Below, piece by piece: positions 50,728-59,207 of a stretch of DNA of 64,000 bases; positions within the stretch are counted from its first letter, which is position 1, and each line of letters begins with the position of its first letter. The notes beneath the pieces were generated by a model. The model was not told the origin of the DNA. It made no database searches and worked only from the letters and a program-made list of their open reading frames with translations. Source of the DNA: Gammaproteobacteria bacterium (lineage in GTDB: Bacteria; Pseudomonadota; Gammaproteobacteria; Burkholderiales; Nitrosomonadaceae); NCBI GenBank assembly GCA_015709615.1, contig CP054179.1:2790001-2854000 (forward strand), given 5' to 3'. A program made the position numbers and the translations under genes.

Positions 50728-50771
50728 GATATAAGCCGGTCATCAGCGCGCCAATGACTAAAATCCGACGT

Positions 50772-51329
50772 TCATTTTTCGCTTCCAGGGATATGATGCT
50801 TGCCGGTGCTCACCCGTTTCGCCTGATAGCCTTCGCTGCCGATATCTTCGAGAAACTGCACTGCGTCGCCGGGCGCCAATTGATCGAAATCGTGACTGGC
50901 CAGATTGTCGCGCTGAAAATATAGCTCTTCTCCGTCGGCAGTCTCAATGAATCCGTAACCTTCCGTTTTGAATAGCTGTGTCACTGTGCCATGCAGTACC
51001 GGGGCGTGCGCCTTGGTAGCGCCGCGCTGGCGGCGGGCGTAATCTTCCAGTTGGCGCTTGGCGGCATCGAAAGCGTCGCGCACGGCGACGTACACATCTT
51101 CATTGGCGACGCGATTCACCGCCAAATCTCCGCCCGGCACGGTCATGTGGATGTGCACGTCAAACAGCCGCCCTTGATGGTGATGCTTGTGCGGAAGCTC
51201 GACGACGATGCGGCAGCTCATGATATGCGGATAAAATTTTTCTAGCTTTTCCGCTTTTTCGCGGATATGGCTTTCCAGTGCTTCGGAGTGGGGCATATCC
51301 CGCGTGGTGATTTGCAAGGTGACTTCCAT
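50772..51329 (-). CDS. HPF/RaiA-like ribosome hibernation factor fused to a cold-shock domain
   Basis: Protein of 185 residues from the ATG at 51329 (GGAGAAATTGTC upstream). Residues about 1-105 form a RaiA/HPF domain (SEALESHIREKAEKLEKFYP, then HKHHHQGRLFDVHIHMTVPG), which binds the 30S decoding region. Residues about 115-180 form a cold-shock domain with GTVTQLFKTEGYGFIETADG and ELYFQRDNL, matching the RNP1 and RNP2 motifs. This replaces the dimerising C-domain of long HPF. It likely silences ribosomes under stress while also touching RNA. It is encoded next to rtcB and archease. Confidence 0.88.
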   Translation of the reverse strand: MEVTLQITTRDMPHSEALESHIREKAEKLEKFYPHIMSCRIVVELPHKHHHQGRLFDVHIHMTVPGGDLAVNRVANEDVYVAVRDAFDAAKRQLEDYARRQRGATKAHAPVLHGTVTQLFKTEGYGFIETADGEELYFQRDNLASHDFDQLAPGDAVQFLEDIGSEGYQAKRVSTGKHHIPGSEK

Positions 51330-51372
51330 GACAATTTCTCCTGGTTGATTGAGTTTATATTTCCGGTAACAG

Positions 51373-52796
<1,424 letters not shown>

Positions 52797-52800
<4 letters not shown>

Positions 52801-53204
52801 ACGTCCACCACGCAACGGGATTCCCAGATCGGGCCGATTGGTTTTACCGCGAGCATGGTCAGCGTCGCGCCCTTGACTTCGACGCCGCGTTCCAATTCCT
52901 CGCGCCATTTTTCTCCAGCAGCTTTGCCGTGCCAATAACTGCCTTGGCGCTGAATATAAAAATGGCTGAATACCATGCCGAGTTCGCGCGCTTTTCCTAA
53001 CAGGAGGTTGAGCCAAACCACCAGCGCAAGCTCAGGATCGGATTCCTCGAATTCGACGGCGACGATTGTCGCGGGTTGCACTTCTTCAATGTGCGTGATA
53101 ATGGCGAAAACCGCATGCGCCGCCGCTTCAAACGATTGCTCGACGGTCAGGCCGCGGCCGATAATACCGATGTCAGCGTCGTGTTCAAAATACGATGAGC
53201 TCAT
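52797..53204 (-). CDS. Archease, RtcB-activating protein
   Basis: Protein of 135 residues that speeds RtcB guanylylation and turnover. The opening SSYFEHDADIGIIGRGLTVE contains the metal-binding H-x-x-D, and ALVVWLNLLLGKARELGMVF and the C-terminal GPIWESRCVVDV keep the family acidic/metal residues. It overlaps rtcB by 4 bases, upstream in the same transcript, which is the usual arrangement. Divergent from polX, with about 130 bases between the two genes. Confidence 0.92.
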
Positions 53205-53333
53205 TTTTTAATCACTTTATGAAAAAGTAGTTTCATTGTAGTATTTTTACTGGCAGAAATGTATTAATCTGGGAAACCGTTGCGATTAATCAATTACCGT
53301 ACGTAACGCGAGGAAGTGCGAGAGGGAATTTGC

Positions 53334-55061
53334 ATGCCGAAACACAATGCCGACATTGCCGCCATTTTTGAGGAAATTGCCGATTTGCTTGAAATCCAAG
53401 GCGCCAATCCGTTCCGTATCCGCGCTTACCGCAATGCCGCGCGCATCGTGGGCGAATTGTCGCAAGAAGCATCCCGGATGCTGGAAAAGGATGAAGACCT
53501 GATGGAATTGCCGGGCATTGGGAGCGATCTGGCGGGCAAGATCAAGGAGATTGTCAGTAGCGGCCACTGTAGTTTGCTGGATCGCTTGCATGCCGAACTG
53601 CCGCCTGCCATCATCGAGTTGCTGAAAATTCCGGGGCTTGGCCCGAAGCGGGTGAGAGCGTTGTATCACGATCTCGATGTGCAAACAATCGAGCAATTGC
53701 ATCGTGCGGCGCGCGACGGCCGCATCCGCGAGCTGCCGGGTTTTGGCGAGAAAACCGAAAGCAATATTCTACAGGCGATTGAAGCGCACGCTGATCAGGC
53801 GCAGCGTTTCAAGCTGGCGGTGGCGGCGCAATATGCTGAAGCACTGGAGAAATTTTTGGCCGCTATTCCCGGTGTTGCGCGCGTTACGGTTGCGGGCAGT
53901 TACCGGCGCATGCGGGAAACGGTGGGCGATTTGGATATTGTCGTGGCAGCATCGGCGTCAAGTCAGGTGGCGCAGCGTTTCACCACCTACGATGAAGTGA
54001 TCGAAGTATTGTCGGCCGGTCCCACACGCGCCAGTGTGATTCTGAACTGCGGATTGCAAGTCGATTTGCGCGTCGTCAAGGAAGAATCCTACGGTGCGGC
54101 ATTGCATTATTTTACCGGCTCCAAAGCGCATAACATCGCAATCCGCCGCCTGGCGCAACAGAGCGGGCTGAAAATCAACGAATACGGTGTTTTTCGCGAT
54201 AGCACGCGGATTGCGGGAGAAACGGAGGCGTCGGTGTACGCCGCGGTGGGTCTTTGCTATATTCCCCCCGAGTTGCGCGAAAACCGCGGTGAGATCGCCA
54301 TTGCCAAGGAGGGGCGGTTGCCGCGCCTGGTGGAACAAAGCGATTTGCGCGGTGATTTGCATGCGCATACCAAGGCAACCGACGGTCATAACAGCTTGCG
54401 CGAGATGGCGCAGGCGGGATTGGCCAATGGTTTCGAATATCTTGCGATTACCGAGCATTCACGGCGACTGGCTTTTACACATGGCCTCGATCCGTTGCAA
54501 TTGGCGCGGCAGTGCGATGAAATCGATCAATTGAACGCTGAATTGAAAGGTATCATCCTGCTCAAGAGCATCGAGGTCGATATTCTCGAGGACGGCAGCC
54601 TGGATTTACCGGATAGCGTGCTGGCCCGGCTGGATTTGGTGGTAGGCGCGGTGCACAGCAGTTTTAATCTGTCCCGTGCCAAACAAACGCAGCGCATTCT
54701 GAACGCCATGCAGCACCCGTATTTCACCTTGCTGGCGCATCCGTCCGGGCGTTTGATCCAGCGCCGCGCGCCGTATGATGTCGATATGCTGCAGATCATC
54801 CGGGAAGCTGGGAAACGCGGTTGCTTTCTGGAATTGAATGCACATCCGGAACGGCTGGATTTGCTCGATACCCAGTGCCAAATGGCCAAAGAGGAGGGCG
54901 TGCTGATCAGTATCAATTCCGACGCACACAGCGTTTACGATTTTGCCAATTTGCGTTTTGGCGTCGGTCAGGCGCGGCGCGGCTGGCTGGAAAAAAGCGA
55001 TGTGTTGAATACCCGCCCGCTGAAGGAGTTGCGTCAATTGATTAATCGCACGATGTCTTAA
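53334..55061 (+). CDS. polX: PolX, family X DNA polymerase with PHP domain
   Basis: Protein of 575 residues from the ATG at 53334 (GAGAGGGA upstream). An HhH-containing 8-kDa-like and fingers region (NADIAAIFEEIADLLEIQGA, GIGSDLAGKIKEIVSSG, PGLGPKRVRALYHD) is followed by the polymerase palm with YRRMRETVGDLDIVVAAS near residue 190, whose two Asp bind metal, and by a C-terminal PHP phosphoesterase domain (DLHAHTKATDGHNSLREMAQ near residue 342; ITEHSRRLAFTHGLDP). Such bacterial PolX proteins fill short gaps in base excision repair and have 3'-5' exonuclease activity. Confidence 0.94.
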   Translation: MPKHNADIAAIFEEIADLLEIQGANPFRIRAYRNAARIVGELSQEASRMLEKDEDLMELPGIGSDLAGKIKEIVSSGHCSLLDRLHAELPPAIIELLKIPGLGPKRVRALYHDLDVQTIEQLHRAARDGRIRELPGFGEKTESNILQAIEAHADQAQRFKLAVAAQYAEALEKFLAAIPGVARVTVAGSYRRMRETVGDLDIVVAASASSQVAQRFTTYDEVIEVLSAGPTRASVILNCGLQVDLRVVKEESYGAALHYFTGSKAHNIAIRRLAQQSGLKINEYGVFRDSTRIAGETEASVYAAVGLCYIPPELRENRGEIAIAKEGRLPRLVEQSDLRGDLHAHTKATDGHNSLREMAQAGLANGFEYLAITEHSRRLAFTHGLDPLQLARQCDEIDQLNAELKGIILLKSIEVDILEDGSLDLPDSVLARLDLVVGAVHSSFNLSRAKQTQRILNAMQHPYFTLLAHPSGRLIQRRAPYDVDMLQIIREAGKRGCFLELNAHPERLDLLDTQCQMAKEEGVLISINSDAHSVYDFANLRFGVGQARRGWLEKSDVLNTRPLKELRQLINRTMS

Positions 55062-55081
55062 TAGCCACTGAGGAGAACATT

Positions 55082-55726
55082 ATGATTTTCGCTGACCGTA
55101 TCGCAGCAGCCGATAAGCTGGCGCAAGCGCTGTCCGAGTATCACGGCAAGAACCCGCTGGTGCTCGCCATTCCGCGCGGCGCGGTGCCGATGGCCAAGGC
55201 AATTGCGCAACAACTGAACGGAGAAATGGATGTGGTGCTGGTGCGCAAACTGCGCGCACCCGGTAATCCGGAATTCGCCATCGGTTCCGTCGATGAGACT
55301 GGCTGGGTGTATTTGACCGAATACGCCGAGCGCGCGGGCGCGGATCAGGAATATGTGAAGCGCGAAGTTGCCGCGCAACTGGAAACCATCCGGCAGCGGC
55401 GCGCGTGCTATACCCCCCAGCGGGCACCTGTCGATCCCGCCGGGCGCATCGTGATCGTCATCGATGACGGCTTGGCAACCGGTTCGACCATGATTGCTGC
55501 GTTGCACGCGTTGCGCAACCAGAAACCGGCGCAATTGATCTGCGCGGTGCCTGTGGCGCCGCCGGAGACATTGCAAAAGCTGCACGGCAAAGCGGATCGT
55601 ATTGTATGTTTGTCAGCGCCTGACAATTTTTATGCCGTCGGGCAATTTTATGCGGATTTTCCGCAAGTGACCGACGATGAAGTGATCGCTTGCCTTACCG
55701 GTCCGTCCCGGCAAGCGAGGGATTGA
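55082..55726 (+). CDS. Phosphoribosyltransferase-fold protein
   Basis: Protein of 214 residues. A PRPP-binding signature VIVIDDGLATGSTMIAALHA is near residue 121, preceded by LAIPRGAVPMAKAIAQQLNG and the conserved VRKLRAPGNPEFAIGSVDE, which identify the stand-alone type-I PRTase proteins often found near erythromycin-esterase or dienelactone-hydrolase genes in stress loci. The base substrate cannot be read. AGGAGAAC precedes the ATG. It begins 20 bases after polX and is probably co-transcribed. Confidence 0.85.
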   Translation: MIFADRIAAADKLAQALSEYHGKNPLVLAIPRGAVPMAKAIAQQLNGEMDVVLVRKLRAPGNPEFAIGSVDETGWVYLTEYAERAGADQEYVKREVAAQLETIRQRRACYTPQRAPVDPAGRIVIVIDDGLATGSTMIAALHALRNQKPAQLICAVPVAPPETLQKLHGKADRIVCLSAPDNFYAVGQFYADFPQVTDDEVIACLTGPSRQARD

Positions 55727-55768
55727 TCGAATATTCTTTGGACAAAAATTATTGATGAGGAGTGTGCC

Positions 55769-56269
55769 ATGATACGCAATCCGATTGATGTTGCGACCCG
55801 CGTGAGTCCTAATTTATCCGCTTTGATTGCCAGCAGGATGAACCAGTCGGCGCTCGCGGAAGATATGACGCTGGCTACGATCCGCGATTTTGTGACCGCT
55901 GTGTTGAGCGATGCATTCACCGAAACAGAGCAACTGCATCATTTTGATATCAATGAGTCGCTGCTGGACGAACTCGATGCGTTGATCGAGGAATTCGGCG
56001 AAACCGCATTGGCGATCGATTTTGTGCAGGAAATGGCAAGCGAGCCCTTATCGCGCGTCATTGATACCGTGATCAATGCGGCCGGTCGGGAAAAACCCGC
56101 GACGCTTGAAATGGTGAAAGATGCGCTTATCTCCGGTATATCCGCGAATTTGGTGGGAGCGGGCGTGCTGGACGAGGATGAAGACGATGTGCTGCTTGCC
56201 GAAATCGAATCCTTGATCGACCGGCACGGTTCCGATGCGCTGGCGGAATTGTTTATCCGCTATGAATGA
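55769..56269 (+). CDS. Acidic helical protein with internal repeat
   Basis: Protein of 166 residues, acidic and mostly helical, with no signal peptide. Two segments match: LLDELDALIEEFGETALAID (about residues 66-85) and LLAEIESLIDRHGSDALAEL (about 142-161), sharing L-L-x-E-[LI]-[DE]-[AS]-L-I-x-x-x-G-x-[DE]-A-L-A. This suggests an internal duplication. I do not recognise a family. A GAGGAG ribosome binding site precedes the ATG. It lies downstream of the phosphoribosyltransferase gene. Confidence 0.65.
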   Translation: MIRNPIDVATRVSPNLSALIASRMNQSALAEDMTLATIRDFVTAVLSDAFTETEQLHHFDINESLLDELDALIEEFGETALAIDFVQEMASEPLSRVIDTVINAAGREKPATLEMVKDALISGISANLVGAGVLDEDEDDVLLAEIESLIDRHGSDALAELFIRYE

Positions 56270-56371
56270 AAAGGTTCGTGATCGAAGTACGCTACATAAG
56301 AATGAACCTTAACCCTGATTGCCAATCGAATAGCGCATTGGTTACCGCCGCTTACTTTATTTTTCTGACCT

Positions 56372-56821
56372 ATGTATCTCGATAAAATTTACGCATTACA
56401 AACGGGTGTAAGTCTTAAAGTGTCGACGATGGCGTTACAGGAATTTATTGCAAACGCCATTCGCACAAAAAAATTCTCCGAGCTTGTGAGCATTCGCAGC
56501 ACAACGGATTTATATGCTCATCTGTCCGTTGTCGTTTGCGCTGGTGCGGAAGAATTGATCAAAAGGCGGCAGCGTTGGATCAATCATAAAATCAAAGCCG
56601 ATTTGATCGCCGGACAACCGGTTCCATTCAATAGCTTTTGCAGTCTATTCTGGCGCAACCTGGATGAAGACGATCCGGATGGTGATGAGTGGCAGCAATT
56701 GATTGCCAGTGACGAATTTTATTCGCAACTGACCATTTTGCTGCACAAATTGCGCATCGCCGAACGTAATTTGCAGCAATCCAGCGGCGCAATTCCCGAT
56801 TTTTATCTCGGCTCGGCTTAG
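56372..56821 (+). CDS. Hypothetical protein, 149 residues
   Basis: Soluble protein with no recognised family. It opens MYLDKIYALQTGVSLKVSTM and contains helices (LSVVVCAGAEELIKRRQRWI), then a central acidic turn LDEDDPDGDEWQQLIASDE. No export signal, no known motif. Start codon lacks a clear Shine-Dalgarno sequence. It is the last plus-strand gene before a bidirectional terminator at 56895. Its place at the end of the stress block is the only hint of function. Confidence 0.6.
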   Translation: MYLDKIYALQTGVSLKVSTMALQEFIANAIRTKKFSELVSIRSTTDLYAHLSVVVCAGAEELIKRRQRWINHKIKADLIAGQPVPFNSFCSLFWRNLDEDDPDGDEWQQLIASDEFYSQLTILLHKLRIAERNLQQSSGAIPDFYLGSA

Positions 56822-56894
56822 ATTGGATTTTAATCGGCTTAAACGGCGTTGCTGAAACGATTAAAAGTCCGCACTATTGCTTTTGTTTCATGAA

Positions 56895-56925
56895 AAACAA
56901 TCCCGCTGTTTTGGCGGGATTGTTT
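56895..56925. terminator. Bidirectional terminator
   Basis: 12-bp stem AAACAATCCCGC (56895-56906) / GCGGGATTGTTT (56914-56925) with a 7-base loop. Read on the minus strand it has a run of five T, and on the plus strand TTT. It lies between a plus-strand gene and the PEP-CTERM gene on the minus strand and can serve both. Confidence 0.85.
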
Positions 56926-56952
56926 GAAGCGGCGTTAGATTCGATATCGGTT

Positions 56953-57525
56953 TTACTTTCTGCGGCGAGCGGTAAAACCGAGTAATCCCAATCCAATCAG
57001 TAACATCGCATAGGTTTCCGGTTCTGGAATTGTTGGAGCCTGTGTCAGTAGGAAAGTTGTGGTCTTTCCATCGCCTGGATCAAACGGACTTAAATCGAAC
57101 GATGCGGTAGCTGTACCACCAACCGCTAGTGATCCGATAAAGTCAAGATTGCGTGGTCCGCTTGATCCTTCAAGCGTAAAACCTGAAAGCGTTGATTTAT
57201 TAAAACTGGTGAAAACGACGCCACTGCCATGATCAGGTTCGGTGATCGCGAAATGGAAATCGGTCCAGGGTATTCCCGTGTTATTCGTGATGTGTTCCGT
57301 TATATTGTAGGGATTTCCTGGACCGGTATCATGCGCAACGGTAAATTCCAGAACGATGGGATTTACACTATCGAATATTTTGCTGATGTCCAGATTTCTT
57401 GAGCCATCGTCGCTGTAGCTAAATGAACCTAAGCCAGCCCCGCTGGCGGTAATATTGGTGATAACCGCGCCAGCAGACGCGGTAGAAATTGATCCGGTAA
57501 AGAATAAAGCGGTTACGAGTAATTT
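56953..57525 (-). pseudogene. PEP-CTERM protein gene lacking a usable start codon
   Basis: A frame of 190 codons on the minus strand, uninterrupted from 57525 to the TAA at 56953. It begins with a signal-peptide-like KLLVTALFFTGSISTASAGA and ends with the exosortase signal IPEPETYAM, a hydrophobic helix, and GFTARRRK. The codon before the first Lys is TAA (57526-57528), and no ATG, GTG or TTG occurs in frame at the signal peptide. One missing A plus a changed start codon (ATT AAA AAT TAC in place of ATG AAA AAA TTA) would explain it. Either the gene has lost its start or it uses an unusual codon such as ATT with a frameshift. The body has no named domain. Confidence 0.7.
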
Positions 57526-57814
57526 TTAATGATTAAATAAACAATAGTGAAAGTGTTGTTCATTCTGCCGATAAGTTTCACTTATTGATATAAAGGTTAT
57601 GCTTATTTTTCAATATAATTAATGAGTGATTCTTGTAGGATATTTGGAGTTCTTTTGTTTCTGGTGCAGAGAAGCACGTTTGAGGGCGATTGTGCAAAAC
57701 TGAAGTGCGTGTATTTTACGGGGTTGGTCGAAATTGTGTGAGATTCGGATATAAATAGGATGAGAGGTGATTCAGCTTCCTTAATTTACGGAAAAGGCTC
57801 CCTTTGACTGCAAT
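57526..57814. other. Intergenic gap between PEP-CTERM remnant and truB
   Basis: About 290 AT-rich bases. I saw a small palindrome ATAAGTTTCACTTAT (57571-57585) that could act as an operator for the PEP-CTERM gene, and otherwise no gene, RNA or repeat. Confidence 0.4.
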
Positions 57815-58780
57815 TCATGCAGTAATTGCAGACCAATAAGCGTTCGATAGTAAACGCCTTGCCATTATTTTTTGTTCAACGGTAATTTCACCGAGTCCTA
57901 TGAAGTGCTGCCGGTGATACAAGCGCATTATTTGTCCTGCCGGTAGAGTGCAACTACCCGATTGACATTCAACGGTGCGGCCTTGCTGCAGCCATAATGC
58001 CGATTGATCTTCTAGCGTTACTTTCGGGTATGCTTGTACCAGACAATCGACCGGCAGTAAGCACGCGTCTCTTGCGATAGCATCCATTGCTTCCAGCATC
58101 GGTACTGTATATGCCTGGGACAAATCGAATTTATCAATAGCGGTGCGGCGCAGACTGATCAGATAGGCGCCGCCGAAACCCAGTGCTTTGCCGATGTCTT
58201 CCGCCAGTGTCCGGATATAGGTACCGGTGCCGCATTGGATGCTCAAGCACAATTCATTTTGCCGCAATGACCGGATTTGTATGCCGTAAATGGTGATCTT
58301 GCGTGCCGGCCTGGCAATGAATTCGCCATCTCTGGCGTAGGCGTACAACGGTTTTCCTTGATGTTTGAGCGCGCTGTACATGGGCGGGATTTGCAAGATG
58401 TCGCCGACAAAGTTTTTTAACGCCTGTTCACATTCGGCGAGAGCCGGGTTTGGCACGGTTGTTGATGTTTGACTGATTTCACCTTCCGCATCGCCTGTCG
58501 TGCTCAAATAACCGAGCTTCAGGGTTGTTTCGTAGGTTTTATTGGCACCCAGCAAAATCGATGAAAACTTGGTTGCTTCACCGAAGCAGACCGGAAGCAA
58601 TCCGGTTGCCAGCGGATCCAAGGTGCCGGTGTGTCCGCATTTGGTTGCGGAGAAAAGATGCTTGGCGATCTGAATGGCTTTATTGGACGAGACATTGAGG
58701 GGCTTATCCAGTAATAGAACACCGCTGATATTACGTTGTTTCGGTTTAGCCAAATCTGTGCGAGGAATATTTGAATGCAA
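57815..58780 (-). CDS. truB: TruB, tRNA pseudouridine-55 synthase
   Basis: Protein of about 320 residues that makes pseudouridine 55 in the T loop of tRNAs. The catalytic Asp is in CGHTGTLDPLATGLLP, followed by GEATKF, then YETTLKLGYLSTTGDAEGE, and the C-terminal PUA-like domain. The core begins RNISGVLLLDKPLNVSSNKA. No ATG or GTG exists near the 5' end: in-frame TTG codons lie at 58852, 58780 and 58753, none with a clear Shine-Dalgarno sequence. I give 58780, just after the rbfA stop codon. Last gene of the rimP-nusA-infB-rbfA-truB operon. Confidence 0.92.
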   Translation of the reverse strand: MHSNIPRTDLAKPKQRNISGVLLLDKPLNVSSNKAIQIAKHLFSATKCGHTGTLDPLATGLLPVCFGEATKFSSILLGANKTYETTLKLGYLSTTGDAEGEISQTSTTVPNPALAECEQALKNFVGDILQIPPMYSALKHQGKPLYAYARDGEFIARPARKITIYGIQIRSLRQNELCLSIQCGTGTYIRTLAEDIGKALGFGGAYLISLRRTAIDKFDLSQAYTVPMLEAMDAIARDACLLPVDCLVQAYPKVTLEDQSALWLQQGRTVECQSGSCTLPAGQIMRLYHRQHFIGLGEITVEQKIMARRLLSNAYWSAITA

Positions 58781-58796
58781 TCGTCCGTTTGATTGC

Positions 58797-59183
58797 TCAG
58801 GTTTCCGGATCGATGTGATGAGTGGCTTTGTCTTGCGCAATCGCTTCGTCAATCAATTTCGACAGACGTACGCCGCGTTCGACCGATTCATCAAAAACAA
58901 AGTGAAGTTGCGGTGTGATTCTCAACTTCATGCGGTGCGCCAGATGGGTGCGCAAAAAGCCTTTGGCGTGTTCCAGTCCTTTTTCTACCAGCAGATTTTC
59001 TTCCGGCGTGCATAAGGTGGTGTAAAAGATCTTGGCGTAGCTGTAATCGCGCGTGACTTCAACAGCCGTAATCGTGACATGATGGCGCACGCGGGGATCT
59101 TTGATTTCATTTTGTATCAAGTCCGCCAGTTCTCGTTGTATTTGATCGGCAACGCGTAGTGTGCGGGAAAAATCTTTCGGCAT
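58797..59183 (-). CDS. rbfA: RbfA, 30S ribosome-binding factor
   Basis: KH-fold protein of 128 residues that helps mature the 5' end of 16S rRNA and 30S subunits, especially in the cold. The opening FSRTLRVADQIQRELADLIQ and DPRVRHHVTITAVEVTRDYS followed by YAKIFYT are those of the family, and HRMKLRITPQLHFVFDESVE closes the KH core. It is 24 bases downstream of infB in the same operon, and its end probably couples to truB. Confidence 0.96.
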   Translation of the reverse strand: MPKDFSRTLRVADQIQRELADLIQNEIKDPRVRHHVTITAVEVTRDYSYAKIFYTTLCTPEENLLVEKGLEHAKGFLRTHLAHRMKLRITPQLHFVFDESVERGVRLSKLIDEAIAQDKATHHIDPET

Positions 59184-59207
59184 AGGTGCTTGAATCAGAG
59201 CGCTAGA

